From contig NZ_JACYTQ010000001.1 of assembly GCF_014841125.1 (NCBI RefSeq), positions 1,178,001 to 1,242,000 on the forward strand: a DNA stretch of 64,000 nt, in the 5' to 3' direction. The position numbers were made by a program, and so were the translations under genes. The notes below the pieces were generated by a model. That model ran no database searches and was not told the DNA's origin. It saw only the letters and a list, made by a program, of their open reading frames with translations. Shown here in pieces: positions 8,685 through 18,273 of this stretch. The DNA is from Echinicola arenosa. GTDB taxonomy: Bacteria; Bacteroidota; Bacteroidia; Cytophagales; Cyclobacteriaceae. Position 1 is the first letter of the stretch; the number at the start of each line of letters is the position of its first letter.

Positions 8685-9611
8685 CTACTTCCCAGAAAAC
8701 CTATTAACAATAATCTGCTTTCCTGCATTTTTCTGGGTTCCCCAAAAAACCAAGTTTCCAGCTTTATCCACTTGCAGTCCAGCTGCGCCTGAGAAATCAA
8801 CACCATCTTTGCAATGAAATGATTTAGTGCTTAATTTTCTCATAATTGGATCAAAATTCTCCATCTTACTCACCAATATCAAATCCGCATAATCTACATT
8901 TCCCTTTTGGTAAAAACCAATGGCATATATCACCTCCTTGTCCTTAAGCAAGTTAATGGACTGATAGCTCGCCCAGTCCTCAGGAGCCTCAAAACTATAA
9001 ATTAGGGAAGGATCCTTTTCACCAAATTCCAACTCATAAAAATCCCAGTTCCGTGCATCCCAATTGCCAACAACCATCAAAAAGTCCTTGTCCATTGCCA
9101 ATAGGCCTGTAGCCCCTGCTGTTGGTCTCTTTTCTTCTCCATTCCTTGTGACCATGAAATTTGGCTTTGCTTTTATAAGGTCATCCTTTTGGAAATCATA
9201 CAAACAAACTTTAGCCGAAGTTCTGCTATGATTGTCCTCAATTCCCACGATCAGGTAACCCTTCGAGGCCTGTATGCCCCCGGCATGCCTGAATGGCTCA
9301 TCCATCAGGGGAATCACCTTTTCTGCCTTTTTGGAAGCCATATCCAACTGCACTATATAGGATTGGTGATGGGAGCTTCCTGAAACAAATAACTTTTCTT
9401 CACCATCAACTTCCACCAATTGCACCCCTTGCAAATGTCCTCCTGCTGTGGGCACCTGGACCTTACTTTCAAAAATGATAATTTCTGGTTCATGTCCTAG
9501 GGACTCAAAAGCTTTAGGTACATTATCCAACTCTTGGCAAATCGATAAATTTGGGATCGACAGTAAAAGGTAACTGATAAAAAATCCAATCAATAAAAAT
9601 CTTAAGTTCAT
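8685..9611 (-). CDS. Secreted beta-propeller-like hypothetical protein
   Basis: 308 residues with an N-terminal signal peptide (hydrophobic to about residue 25, then CQELDN). The rest reads as repeated short beta-strand blocks such as GGIQASKGYLIVGIED, TGLLAMDKDFLMVVG and AGLQVDKAGNLVFWG. These suggest a propeller fold of about six blades. No catalytic motif was recognised. It is minus-strand, separate from the genes on each side, and probably periplasmic or surface-exposed. Function unknown. Confidence 0.7.
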   Translation of the reverse strand: MNLRFLLIGFFISYLLLSIPNLSICQELDNVPKAFESLGHEPEIIIFESKVQVPTAGGHLQGVQLVEVDGEEKLFVSGSSHHQSYIVQLDMASKKAEKVIPLMDEPFRHAGGIQASKGYLIVGIEDNHSRTSAKVCLYDFQKDDLIKAKPNFMVTRNGEEKRPTAGATGLLAMDKDFLMVVGNWDARNWDFYELEFGEKDPSLIYSFEAPEDWASYQSINLLKDKEVIYAIGFYQKGNVDYADLILVSKMENFDPIMRKLSTKSFHCKDGVDFSGAAGLQVDKAGNLVFWGTQKNAGKQIIVNRFSGK

Positions 9612-9750
9612 CTTATTTTTAATTGGTGATAATTAAAACCATAAAGCAATTAATGCATAGCATTTGATCTGTAACTAAAAGAAACACGTTAAAAATGCTA
9701 GTTAGAAATTCACATTGGTATCGCGATAAAGCTACATACTTTATTTTCCC

Positions 9751-11046
9751 TTAAATAAAATCAACCAAGCCTTCCAGCTTCATCCCACGACTGCCCTTGA
9801 TCAGGATCAAATGCTCTTCCAGTTGGGAATCGGCCAGCCAGTTTCTGAGGCTAAATGGATCAGGAAAGTAAAGAGCCCTAGGGGCTTTGGACAGAGCATG
9901 CTGTACCAATTCGCCTGTAAAACAAATCTTTTCAATATCGTATTCGCTCACCCATTCCCCTAGCTTTTGGTGTTCCTCTGCAGCGCTTGCCCCCAATTCA
10001 TACATATCTCCCAAAATCACCATTTTATGAGGCTTTCCACTCATCTTGCCAAAAGTACGAATGGCTTGTTCCATACTACTGGGATTGGCATTATAAGCAT
10101 CCAAAACAATCAAATTACTTCTTTTCTCGATCAACTGTGAGCGCATATTGCCAGGAGTATATGTACACACCGCATCCACAGCATCACTTTCAGGAACATC
10201 AAAAAACTTCCCTACGGTTAAAGCCGTAGCAATATTTTCAAAATTATAACCTCCCAACATATGGGTCAGTTGTTCTTCTCCATTGGCTGTCTTGAACTTG
10301 ACAAAAGGATTGGCCTCCACAAACTCACAATGATAGCTATCTCCTTTGGCTGGATAAGTGACGGGGGCATCCATTCGCTTAATCATATTGCCCAAAACCG
10401 GATTTTGGCTATTAACAAAGATTTTACCTTGATGGCTGATCAAAAACTGGTACAGTTCAGTCTTAGCTCTTAATACTCCTTCAAATCCACCAAAACCTTC
10501 CAAATGGGCTCGGCCAATATTGGTTATCAGACCATGAGTTGGTTCTGCTATGGCACATAGCTCCGCAATGTCTCCAATCTTATTCGCTCCCATTTCCACA
10601 ATACCGATTTCCGTGGATTTATCCATGGCCAGCAAGGTCAATGGCACACCAATATGGTTATTCAGATTCCCCACCGTAGCGTAAGTTTTGTACTTCTTGC
10701 TGAGCACGGCATTGACCAATTCCTTGGTGGTAGTCTTGCCGTTGGATCCGGTGATGGCCAAAAAAGGAATATCCAACTGCTTTCGGTGATAATTGGCCAG
10801 TTGCTGAAGGGCTGTTAAAACATCCTTCACCAATATGTATCGCTCATCTCCTTTTACTAAATAAGCTTCCTCATCAATCACAACAGTGGCAGCACCGATT
10901 TCCAAGGCTTGTGCTGCAAAGCTATTGGCATTGAAGTTTGGGCCTTTTAGGGCAAAGAAGATATTTCCCTGACCAATTTTGCGCGTATCTGTGCTTACCC
11001 CAGTGGAATTTTGATAAACTGAATATAAGGATTCGATGGTGGACAT
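9751..11046 (-). CDS. murF: UDP-N-acetylmuramoyl-tripeptide--D-Ala-D-Ala ligase MurF
   Basis: 431-residue Mur ligase that adds D-Ala-D-Ala to the UDP-MurNAc-tripeptide in the cytoplasm, the last cytoplasmic step of peptidoglycan precursor synthesis. It shows the N-terminal MurF segment STDTRKI...FFALKG, the ATP-binding loop ITGSNGKTTTKE, a central NNHIGVPLTLL block and the C-terminal VLDAYNANPSSM and LGDMYELG motifs. Length is normal. It stands alone on the minus strand, away from a dcw cluster, which is not unusual for murF in Bacteroidota. Confidence 0.96.
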   Translation of the reverse strand: MSTIESLYSVYQNSTGVSTDTRKIGQGNIFFALKGPNFNANSFAAQALEIGAATVVIDEEAYLVKGDERYILVKDVLTALQQLANYHRKQLDIPFLAITGSNGKTTTKELVNAVLSKKYKTYATVGNLNNHIGVPLTLLAMDKSTEIGIVEMGANKIGDIAELCAIAEPTHGLITNIGRAHLEGFGGFEGVLRAKTELYQFLISHQGKIFVNSQNPVLGNMIKRMDAPVTYPAKGDSYHCEFVEANPFVKFKTANGEEQLTHMLGGYNFENIATALTVGKFFDVPESDAVDAVCTYTPGNMRSQLIEKRSNLIVLDAYNANPSSMEQAIRTFGKMSGKPHKMVILGDMYELGASAAEEHQKLGEWVSEYDIEKICFTGELVQHALSKAPRALYFPDPFSLRNWLADSQLEEHLILIKGSRGMKLEGLVDFI

Positions 11047-11150
11047 GATTAATTTAACTTTTACCCAAAATAAATGAATCCACTACATCTTTAAGCAAGA
11101 TTGTTCGTTTAATTTTAGATGAAAAATAAAGTTTCTTGATCTTTACGGAT

Positions 11151-13277
11151 ATGAAATACCTTTTCCCTTTCCTTTTAATTCTGCTTCACTTTTCCAGCTT
11201 TGCCCAAAAAGCCTATCAGTACCAAGAAAAAACCATAAGCCAAAATGAGCAAGTCCTTCCCATGCCTTTTGCTGGAGGCATCAATTCCGCCCAGGTGCAA
11301 TCCATGGATCTCAATGGAAATGGAGTGGAAGAGTTGGTCATTTGGGATATCAATTCGAGAAGCATTAAGGTCTTTGAACAGAATAGTGGTCAATATCATG
11401 AGCTTCCCTACATGCATCATTTTTTTCCTGCCGACGTCAGTGGTTTTCTGGTTTTAGCAGATTTTGATGGAGATGGCAAAAAAGACCTTTTTACTAGCAC
11501 CGCTTTTGGGATCAAAGCCTATAAAAACATGAGTGACAATGGAGACAGCACTCCCACTTGGGAAGTTGCTGAAACCTTTCTAAAGCTTGAAAACGGCACA
11601 AATTTCCAAGCCAACAATCTTGATGTCCCTGCCATCCAAGACATCGACGGTGACGGTGATTTGGATATAGTAACTTTTAATTTTGCCTCCGGGGATTATT
11701 TGGAGTTTTACAAAAACACCAGCGTAGAGCGGACTGGCACAGCCAATATTGATGGCTTTGCAAGCCCAGTAATTCGGTGGGGGAATTTTGAATTTTGTGG
11801 CTGTGGCACTTTCTCATTTGGACAAACCTGTGATGGTAATCCTATTTCCAGAAAGCTTCCCGAAAACGAAAACAATGCTATCCAACATTCAGGGGGACAT
11901 GCCATTCTGTTAAGGGACTTTAATGGTGATGGAGTCCTGGACATGGTGATGGGCCAGGATGAATGTAATACGCTTTACTATTTAGAAAACCAGGGTAGCA
12001 ATACGGCTCCCATTTTCAATGAGTTCACCACCAGTCTCCCTGGTTATGGGGCATTCCCTCAATTTCCGATCTTCCACGTTCCACAAATCTTGGACAATCA
12101 ATTACTCATTAGCTCCAACAGTTCAGAAACTTCCCTAACCGTTGGAATCGATTTTTCAAAAAGCTTGTATTTGAAAAATCCAACGTCTAACTCTTCTTTG
12201 GTGACTATTGCATTTCTGCAGGAGGACATGATAGACTTAGGTGAAAATTCTCGTCCATTTTTCAAAGGAAATGCTTCCTCAGGAACGCTTATCGTAACGG
12301 CCAACACAATTCAAGAAGGCAGTGCTGTTGGGCAGGCATTCCGTTATGTATGGAACGGGGAAAGTCTGGAATGGGCAGAAGCTGATTACCTCAACTTATC
12401 AAACTTGGGTTTGACAGAACTTCAGTACCTGGAGTATACTTCTTCTGAAAACGATAACTACCTGTTTGTTTCAGGTGTGGAAATTGTGGACTTTGTGCTA
12501 AGTCGATCACTCTTTTTTTCCAATACATTGGATGCGAACAATCTCCAACTGGTTTCCATTCCCAATGTCACACTACGAAGCAATGACCATTTTGAATTTT
12601 ACCAAAATGAAGGAGAGGACTATTTACTACTGGCCAGGCAAACCGGTGAACTACAGCGATACCTAGTTACCTTTGAGGACAACATGCCTCAATTTAAATT
12701 ATTGAACAATGACTACTTGGGCTTTACTGATAATCCCAGCAGCCGCAATTTGGTAGTCAAAACAGCCAATTCGAATGGCCAATTGGATCTCTATGCAATT
12801 GATCAAAGAGGAATTCTCTCCTATATCTCTGACTTTCCTGCATCCTCAGGCAACACTAATACAGACTTACTGGCTTTTCCTGATGGAAGGGTACAAAGCA
12901 CCAAGCTAGGCCGAAATACTTGGATAGCCACAGCTCCTGAGGCCTTTGGCAGCAAAGTCCACTTGGTCTTGGGCAACAGGGCAGGAGGACTTCAATACTT
13001 GGAAGAAATTACAAACGGAACCAATCCTCCCGTAGAAGGAGAACTACAGGTCAACGTTTACCCTAACCCAACTAATGGGCCATTGAAGGTCATTGCCAAT
13101 GAAGCTGGACAAGCCCGATTAATCAATTCCATGGGACAAATACTGGTCAATGAGTTCGATATAACTGCCAACACCATCCAAGAAATGGACCTACACAACC
13201 TAAGCCCGGGCCTCTATTTTGTGGATTTTGTCAGTGATTCAGGAAAGAGGATGACTAAAAAATTGATTGTACAATAA
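11151..13277 (+). CDS. FG-GAP/VCBS repeat protein with T9SS sorting domain
   Basis: About 708 residues. I chose ATG 11151, which gives a clean signal peptide (MKYLFPFLLILLHFSSFAQ), over a TTG five codons earlier. At least four calcium-binding-like DxDxDG blocks (DLNGNG, DFDGDGKKD, DIDGDGDLD, DFNGDGVLD) indicate FG-GAP/VCBS repeats of a propeller. The C-terminus, from VYPNPTNG to KKLIVQ, matches type A T9SS sorting domains, so the protein should be exported through the type IX system and attached or released at the surface. Substrate and role are unknown. Confidence 0.88.
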   Translation: MKYLFPFLLILLHFSSFAQKAYQYQEKTISQNEQVLPMPFAGGINSAQVQSMDLNGNGVEELVIWDINSRSIKVFEQNSGQYHELPYMHHFFPADVSGFLVLADFDGDGKKDLFTSTAFGIKAYKNMSDNGDSTPTWEVAETFLKLENGTNFQANNLDVPAIQDIDGDGDLDIVTFNFASGDYLEFYKNTSVERTGTANIDGFASPVIRWGNFEFCGCGTFSFGQTCDGNPISRKLPENENNAIQHSGGHAILLRDFNGDGVLDMVMGQDECNTLYYLENQGSNTAPIFNEFTTSLPGYGAFPQFPIFHVPQILDNQLLISSNSSETSLTVGIDFSKSLYLKNPTSNSSLVTIAFLQEDMIDLGENSRPFFKGNASSGTLIVTANTIQEGSAVGQAFRYVWNGESLEWAEADYLNLSNLGLTELQYLEYTSSENDNYLFVSGVEIVDFVLSRSLFFSNTLDANNLQLVSIPNVTLRSNDHFEFYQNEGEDYLLLARQTGELQRYLVTFEDNMPQFKLLNNDYLGFTDNPSSRNLVVKTANSNGQLDLYAIDQRGILSYISDFPASSGNTNTDLLAFPDGRVQSTKLGRNTWIATAPEAFGSKVHLVLGNRAGGLQYLEEITNGTNPPVEGELQVNVYPNPTNGPLKVIANEAGQARLINSMGQILVNEFDITANTIQEMDLHNLSPGLYFVDFVSDSGKRMTKKLIVQ

Positions 13278-13318
13278 GTTGTTTAACTATCCTTTACTTT
13301 CAAAAAAGTCAAACAACT
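13277..13318. terminator. Possible bidirectional hairpin
   Basis: Inverted arms AGTTGTTT (13277-13284) and AAACAACT (13311-13318) lie between convergent genes and overlap both stop codons. The loop is long (26 nt), so this is only a weak terminator candidate. Confidence 0.3.
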
Positions 13319-14108
13319 ACTTTACCTCAAACCGATCGGCATCTTTCCAAGCTGGGAATTTTTCCCTGTATTGCCTTAATTCCTCAGCGTCAAGATTCAC
13401 GTTCAAAATATCTTCCTTATCAGCTACAAAAGCCATGGTGCTTCCTTTGAAATCATACGCTGCGGAATGCCCGGAATAAGTGATACCATTCCCATCTTCT
13501 CCCACCCGGTTTACCCCAATGGTATAGCACAAGTTCTCAATGGCCCTCGCCTTCAACAAAGCATCCCAAGCACTTTCCCTAGCAGCAGGCCAAGACGCTA
13601 TATAAAAGGAAAGGTCATAGTCCATCTCACCATTTTGATTGGATTGATTTCTGGACCAAACTGGAAAACGAAGGTCGTAACAGACTTGGGGCAGAATCTT
13701 CCAGCCCTTCAGTTCAAAGACTTCATTTTTCAAGCCCATATTATAATGATGATCTTCTTGGGCCATTCTAAAAAGATGCCTTTTATCATAATGTCGGACG
13801 GTACCATCTGGACTTACCCATAGTAAGCGGTTAAAAAACTTCTTATCCTCTTTGATGATCACACTTCCTGTCACCACAGCCTTGCTTTGTTTGGCCATTT
13901 GCTTCATCCACTTGGTGGTGGTAAAGTTCATGGGCTCAGCCAACAGCTCTGCCTGCATAGAGAACCCGGTAGGAAACATTTCCGGAAGAATGATCAAATC
14001 TACTTTTCCCTGTAATGGCCATAGCTTTTCTTCCAACATGGCCAAATTTGCTTCTCGATCCTGCCAAAACAAATCGGTTTGCACCAAGGCAATCTTTAGG
14101 TTTTCCAT
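13317..14108 (-). CDS. Nitrilase-family amidohydrolase (omega-amidase-like)
   Basis: About 263 residues of the carbon-nitrogen hydrolase superfamily. The catalytic triad is visible as Glu in LPEMFPTGF, Lys in YDKRHLF and Cys in QVCYDLRFP. Overall layout matches YafV/omega-amidase proteins, which hydrolyse alpha-keto acid amides such as 2-oxoglutaramate as metabolite repair; that substrate is inference. The start is set at ATG 14108 (MENLKIALVQ), because the longer frame needs a TTG and adds six unconserved residues. It is the last gene of the minus-strand operon with def, ruvX and the hemerythrin protein. Confidence 0.9.
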   Translation of the reverse strand: MENLKIALVQTDLFWQDREANLAMLEEKLWPLQGKVDLIILPEMFPTGFSMQAELLAEPMNFTTTKWMKQMAKQSKAVVTGSVIIKEDKKFFNRLLWVSPDGTVRHYDKRHLFRMAQEDHHYNMGLKNEVFELKGWKILPQVCYDLRFPVWSRNQSNQNGEMDYDLSFYIASWPAARESAWDALLKARAIENLCYTIGVNRVGEDGNGITYSGHSAAYDFKGSTMAFVADKEDILNVNLDAEELRQYREKFPAWKDADRFEVK

Positions 14109-14180
14109 CAACTTTGATTTTAACAAAAAAGTTGATCAGGATCAGTCCCAATCAACTTTCAATATATCGTTTTACAAATT

Positions 14181-14735
14181 TTATTTAACAGGATAAACCA
14201 TCCTATAGTCAGTAGGTATTTTACCTTTGCTGACATCTATCAATTTACTCTTGACCATTCTCTTTTTCAAACCTTTCAGGTAATCCACAAAAAGTATCCC
14301 TTCCAAATGGTCATACTCATGTTGTATAACCCTCGCTGTCATCCCAGAAAACTCTTCTTCTTTCAGGTTCCAGTTTTCATCAAAATACTCGATGGTCAAT
14401 TTCTCTGGACGAATGACTTCTGCCCTTACATCAGGTATGCTCAAACAGCCTTCTTCGAAGCTATAGTCATCACCATACTCATCCAATATAATTGGATTAA
14501 TAAAAGCCCTTCTGATACCTTTCTCTTCACTGTCTTCATCCAGCATCAAGGTACTGTCAATCACAAAAAGCCTAATGCCTTTGTTGATTTGGGGGGCAGC
14601 AAGCCCCACTCCACTTGCATGATCCATGGTGTCATACATACCCGAGATCAAGCCATTAATATCTTCTCCTTCGTTGATTTCTTCTGCTTCTCTCTTCAAT
14701 ATCGGATTTCCGTATGCTACTATCGGATATATCAT
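14181..14735 (-). CDS. def: Peptide deformylase
   Basis: 184-residue metalloenzyme that removes the formyl group from nascent N-terminal Met. All three family motifs are present: GVGLAAPQI, EEGCLSIP (Cys metal ligand) and HEYDHLEG (HExxH with catalytic Glu). Length is typical. Its start overlaps the end of ruvX by 4 nt, so translational coupling is likely. The nitrilase gene follows after 72 nt. Confidence 0.97.
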   Translation of the reverse strand: MIYPIVAYGNPILKREAEEINEGEDINGLISGMYDTMDHASGVGLAAPQINKGIRLFVIDSTLMLDEDSEEKGIRRAFINPIILDEYGDDYSFEEGCLSIPDVRAEVIRPEKLTIEYFDENWNLKEEEFSGMTARVIQHEYDHLEGILFVDYLKGLKKRMVKSKLIDVSKGKIPTDYRMVYPVK

Positions 14736-15145
14736 ATTTGCTCTAAATAGGTTTGTAATATAATCGCCGCGCTGATCTTGTCCAGATTTCCGGCTTTTTC
14801 TTTTCTGTCTTTCTTTTTACTGCCCATGGTGATCATACTCTGCATGGCCAGCTTGGAAGTGAATCGCTCATCGACCAGCACCACTTTCTTGTCCGCATAT
14901 TGTGCGGCCAATTTTTCTTTTAACTTGATCGACGGTTGGGTCATATTGGTATCACTGCCGTCCATGGACTTAGGAAAGCCCACCACAATGGTTTCCACCT
15001 CTTCCTTGGAAAAATAATCCTTCAGGAATTTGTCCAAGTCGATTGTCCTGATGGTTTCTAGTGGATTGGCTGTAATCTTCAGTATGTCCGTAACGGCAAT
15101 TCCAGTTCTTTTTGTTCCCAAGTCAATGGCTAAAACCCTTCCCAT
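14732..15145 (-). CDS. ruvX: Holliday junction resolvase-like protein RuvX/YqgF
   Basis: 137-residue RNase-H-fold protein of the YqgF/RuvX family. The N-terminal GRVLAIDLGTKRTGIAVTD carries the catalytic Asp, VVGFPKSMDG follows, then VDERFTSKLA and the C-terminal KKDRKEKAGNLDKISAAIIL. Family members act in pre-16S rRNA maturation and have been proposed as junction resolvases. The start codon directly abuts the stop of the upstream hemerythrin-domain gene, and the end overlaps def by 4 nt. Confidence 0.95.
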   Translation of the reverse strand: MGRVLAIDLGTKRTGIAVTDILKITANPLETIRTIDLDKFLKDYFSKEEVETIVVGFPKSMDGSDTNMTQPSIKLKEKLAAQYADKKVVLVDERFTSKLAMQSMITMGSKKKDRKEKAGNLDKISAAIILQTYLEQI

Positions 15146-15904
15146 CTAATTCAATCTTATTTTGCTGATTATCTTCCTTTTCACCTCTTTCTCCAACTCA
15201 ACAGCTTTTGGAAACAAAAGTTCATTCTCAATGGTGGCATGAATGATCAGCTCCTTTTCAAAATTCTGCAATTCATGGTAAAGCACTTTGATCGCAGTAG
15301 GAGCAGCTTGGTCCAATAGGTAACCATTGGTAAGCCTGCGGATACCTTCCATTTCGTCATCATGTACCTCATGTTCTTCTGCCAAATCTGCAATGGGAGA
15401 ATGTCCTAAAACCTTTAAAGCTTCCTCCAATCTGTACCGGTCACCTTCAATCTCCTGCAGCGTCTTGATTCTGTTAAAAAGCGTATTCTCCTCTTCATGA
15501 ATGTGGTGGATAAAATCATCCACAAAAAGTGGAAACATCAACCTCATATCCCCCAAAAGGCTGGCATATTGATCGTTTGTGGAGATTCCTTCAATCATAT
15601 TGGAGAGAAAAGGCAACTCATGTCTCAAAAAGAAATGGTGCTTATTTTTGAGATACTCCACCAATACCTCAATGGGGTGTAGATATAGTTCCTCTTTGCT
15701 TGGCTCTTTTCTCCAAGCCCATACCTCCAGTTCATTGATCAGCTGCCGGGGATTGATTTTAAACGCCTTGCAAACTTCCTCCAAAGACTGCTGCTCATAT
15801 CGGTAAAAGCTGATTCCAAAATAATGCAGCACTCCCGCGAAAACATAGTTTTCCTTTACAAGTTCTCCAATTGAGCGTTTCTGTATGTTCGGAAAATTTG
15901 GCAT
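15146..15904 (-). CDS. Hemerythrin-domain RIC/ScdA-like protein, Cys motif missing
   Basis: 252 residues. The N-terminal 60 residues align by eye with the ScdA_N/DUF542 domain (VLHYFGISF then LEEVCKAF). The C-terminal two thirds are hemerythrin-like, with His/Glu-rich helices RHELPF, HHIHEEE, HEVHDDE and HATIENE that could bind a di-iron centre. The family repairs iron-sulfur clusters after nitric oxide or oxidative damage. The family's usual CCGG at the end of the first motif is replaced here by YRYE (about residues 35-38), so redox or cluster-related function may differ. First gene of the ruvX-def operon. Confidence 0.85.
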   Translation of the reverse strand: MPNFPNIQKRSIGELVKENYVFAGVLHYFGISFYRYEQQSLEEVCKAFKINPRQLINELEVWAWRKEPSKEELYLHPIEVLVEYLKNKHHFFLRHELPFLSNMIEGISTNDQYASLLGDMRLMFPLFVDDFIHHIHEEENTLFNRIKTLQEIEGDRYRLEEALKVLGHSPIADLAEEHEVHDDEMEGIRRLTNGYLLDQAAPTAIKVLYHELQNFEKELIIHATIENELLFPKAVELEKEVKRKIISKIRLN

Positions 15905-16010
15905 GTAAGCAAAAGTAAAATTTTTTCGGTTAAAATTTGAGCATATCAGTCACCGAAATTGATTTTATTACGTTTATAAAAACGAAATAGTGGAAAATCA
16001 TGTTAAATTG

Positions 16011-16018
16011 TATATTTG
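16011..16018 (+). promoter_or_regulatory. Candidate -7 box for ctpA
   Basis: TATATTTG matches the Bacteroidota -7 consensus TAnnTTTG and lies 59 nt before the GTG start of the protease gene. No clear -33 element was seen. Confidence 0.4.
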
Positions 16019-16069
16019 AAGATTAATATTGATCTTACTCTAATCTAGTAATCATAAAATGAGGACATC

Positions 16070-17746
16070 GTGAGCGAAGAAAGAAAGACTTTAGGTTCTG
16101 AAAAAGAACCAACCAAAAACACCAAAGCACAAATTAGACTTCCTATCATTCTGGCCTTGGCTATTTCTGCTGGCATTTGGATAGGGGCTACTTTTGCTGA
16201 ACCTAAAACTGACCACAATGATCTGAAAGCGGCTTTGTACAAGTTGCAGGAAATCATTACTTATATTGACAGAGACTATGTGGACACTGTCAACACCACC
16301 GAATTAGTAGAGCACGGCATTGAAAAAATGCTTGAGGAACTTGATCCTCACTCCAGCTATATTCCTGCCAAGGATGCAGAATTGGCCCAATCACAACTTG
16401 ATGGGGAGTTTGATGGTATTGGCGTGGAATTCGGAATTCTAAGGGACACCATCTATGTCGTGGCGCCTCTGACCGGAGGCCCTTCTGAAAAATTGGGCAT
16501 TCAGTCTGGTGACCAGATCATCAAGGTAGATGGTGAAACCGTGGCTGGAACCGGCGTAACCAATAGAGATGTCTTTGATCTTTTGAGAGGCCCTAAAGGA
16601 AGTGTGGTCAATGTGGCCATCAAAAGAAAACATCAAGCGGACCTCTTGGACTTTGCCATTACCCGAGATAAAATCCCACAATACAGCATCAATGCGTCTT
16701 ACATGATCAATGATGACACGGGATATATCAAGATCACTCGTTTTGCAGCAACTACTTATGACGAATTCAAACAGTCTTTGGAAGAGTTAAAAGCCGAAGG
16801 CATGAGCAAATTGGTACTTGACCTTCAAGGCAACCCAGGTGGTTACATGGGAGCTGCTATCAACATTGCTGACGAAATCCTAGCAGACAATGCTTTAATT
16901 GTTTCCCAAAAAGGGAAAGTCAATCGCTACAACCAAAAGGCTTATGCCATGAGGCCTGGTGTGTTTGAAGACGGATCAGTGGTTGTTTTGATCAATGAAG
17001 GCAGCGCTTCCGCATCAGAGATTGTTTCCGGAGCACTTCAGGATAATGACAGGGCTTTGATTGTAGGTAGAAGGTCGTTTGGTAAGGGATTGGTACAAAT
17101 GCCAATTGACCTTTCTGATGGTGCTGAACTGAGACTGACCATTGCAAGGTATTACACGCCATCAGGCAGATCTATCCAAAAGCCTTATGGCGACAATCCA
17201 GATGAGTACAGCATGGACTGGATCAACCGATTTGAGCATGGTGAATTCTTCAGTGCTGACAGTATCCATTTCAATGATTCCCTGAAGTACCAAACTACTA
17301 AAGGAAGAACCGTTTATGGTGGCGGAGGAATCATGCCAGATTATTTTGTCCCAATGGACACCACCATGACCAGTGCTTATGTCAACAGGCTGTTTGGAAC
17401 AGATACCCACAGGGAATTTATCTTGGACTACTTGGAAGATAATAAGAAGAAATTTGAAAATATGTCATTTGAAACCTATTACAATGACTTTGAGATTTCT
17501 GATAAAATGCTTCAAGAAGTCATTGCTATAGGAGAAAAAAATAATGTGAAATTTGATAAAAAAGCTTTTGAAAAATCAAAAGCCTATTTGAAGATTCTAC
17601 TCAAAGCCCATATGGGAAGAAATATTTATGATGACAATGCATTCTATAAGGTCATCAATGACATTAATGAAATTTATCTCCAGGGCATAAAACTATTTAA
17701 TGAAGCCGAAAAACTAGCTTTCAAACAAGAGACAGTGTCACAGTAA
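16070..17746 (+). CDS. C-terminal processing protease, S41 family
   Basis: 558 residues. One N-terminal membrane anchor (about residues 26-44) is followed by a PDZ domain (FDGIGVEFG to VDGE) and an S41 catalytic domain. The nucleophile Ser lies in NEGSASASEIVSGAL and the catalytic Lys in FGKGLVQ. Proteases of this type trim envelope proteins in the periplasm. The start is GTG at 16070. An ATG eleven bases earlier opens only a four-codon frame whose TGA overlaps this GTG. A strong hairpin terminator follows the stop. Confidence 0.95.
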   Translation: MSEERKTLGSEKEPTKNTKAQIRLPIILALAISAGIWIGATFAEPKTDHNDLKAALYKLQEIITYIDRDYVDTVNTTELVEHGIEKMLEELDPHSSYIPAKDAELAQSQLDGEFDGIGVEFGILRDTIYVVAPLTGGPSEKLGIQSGDQIIKVDGETVAGTGVTNRDVFDLLRGPKGSVVNVAIKRKHQADLLDFAITRDKIPQYSINASYMINDDTGYIKITRFAATTYDEFKQSLEELKAEGMSKLVLDLQGNPGGYMGAAINIADEILADNALIVSQKGKVNRYNQKAYAMRPGVFEDGSVVVLINEGSASASEIVSGALQDNDRALIVGRRSFGKGLVQMPIDLSDGAELRLTIARYYTPSGRSIQKPYGDNPDEYSMDWINRFEHGEFFSADSIHFNDSLKYQTTKGRTVYGGGGIMPDYFVPMDTTMTSAYVNRLFGTDTHREFILDYLEDNKKKFENMSFETYYNDFEISDKMLQEVIAIGEKNNVKFDKKAFEKSKAYLKILLKAHMGRNIYDDNAFYKVINDINEIYLQGIKLFNEAEKLAFKQETVSQ

Positions 17747-17749
17747 CAC

Positions 17750-17778
17750 AAAAAAGCGGGTGGTTACCCGCTTTTTTT
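17750..17778 (+). terminator. Intrinsic terminator after ctpA-type gene
   Basis: GCGGGT (17756-17761) pairs with ACCCGC (17766-17771) around a four-base loop. An A-run lies upstream and seven T downstream, so the stem can extend. It ends the protease transcript. Confidence 0.9.
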
Positions 17779-17829
17779 ATTTTTTATTTAAATTGCTTAC
17801 TTGAATCCATTACAACCTTATCAAGCACA

Positions 17830-18273
17830 ATGAAAAACCTGTTAGCCTTTCTCTCCATTTTATTATTAACAAGTATTAGCATGAGTGCCTTTAGTCAAAC
17901 CAAATTAAACCATATAGCTGTATATGTAGAAGACTTAAAAGCGAGCTCTGATTTTTATGGCAATTTCTTAGGCCTAACAGAAATAGAAGAACCTTTTAAA
18001 GATGGACTGCACACTTGGTACGACATAGGTGGCGGCCAACTTCACCTGATAGAACAACTTCCTTGGACAGCTCCTACTATCAACAAAATCAATCACCTTT
18101 GCTTTAGCATGGCCGACTTGGATGGCTTTATTGAAAAGTTAAGAGCCAATAATATTTCATTTGAGGATTGGCCAGGAGAAAAGGGCAAGGTCAACATCCG
18201 CCCTGATGGGGTTAAACAAATCTATATCCAAGACCCAAATGGTTATTGGATTGAAGTAAACGATGAACACTAA
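17830..18273 (+). CDS. Secreted VOC (glyoxalase-like) protein
   Basis: 147 residues with a clear N-terminal signal peptide (to about residue 22, MSAFSQ) and then one vicinal-oxygen-chelate unit. LNHIAVYVEDLKAS begins the first beta-alpha-beta module, and NHLCFSMADLDG starts the second. Metal-ligand-like His and Glu are present, ending with the YIQDPNGYWIEV motif typical of glyoxalase/fosfomycin-resistance folds. The exported location is less usual for the family. Substrate unknown. It stands alone between the ctpA-type gene and the arabinose block. Confidence 0.85.
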   Translation: MKNLLAFLSILLLTSISMSAFSQTKLNHIAVYVEDLKASSDFYGNFLGLTEIEEPFKDGLHTWYDIGGGQLHLIEQLPWTAPTINKINHLCFSMADLDGFIEKLRANNISFEDWPGEKGKVNIRPDGVKQIYIQDPNGYWIEVNDEH

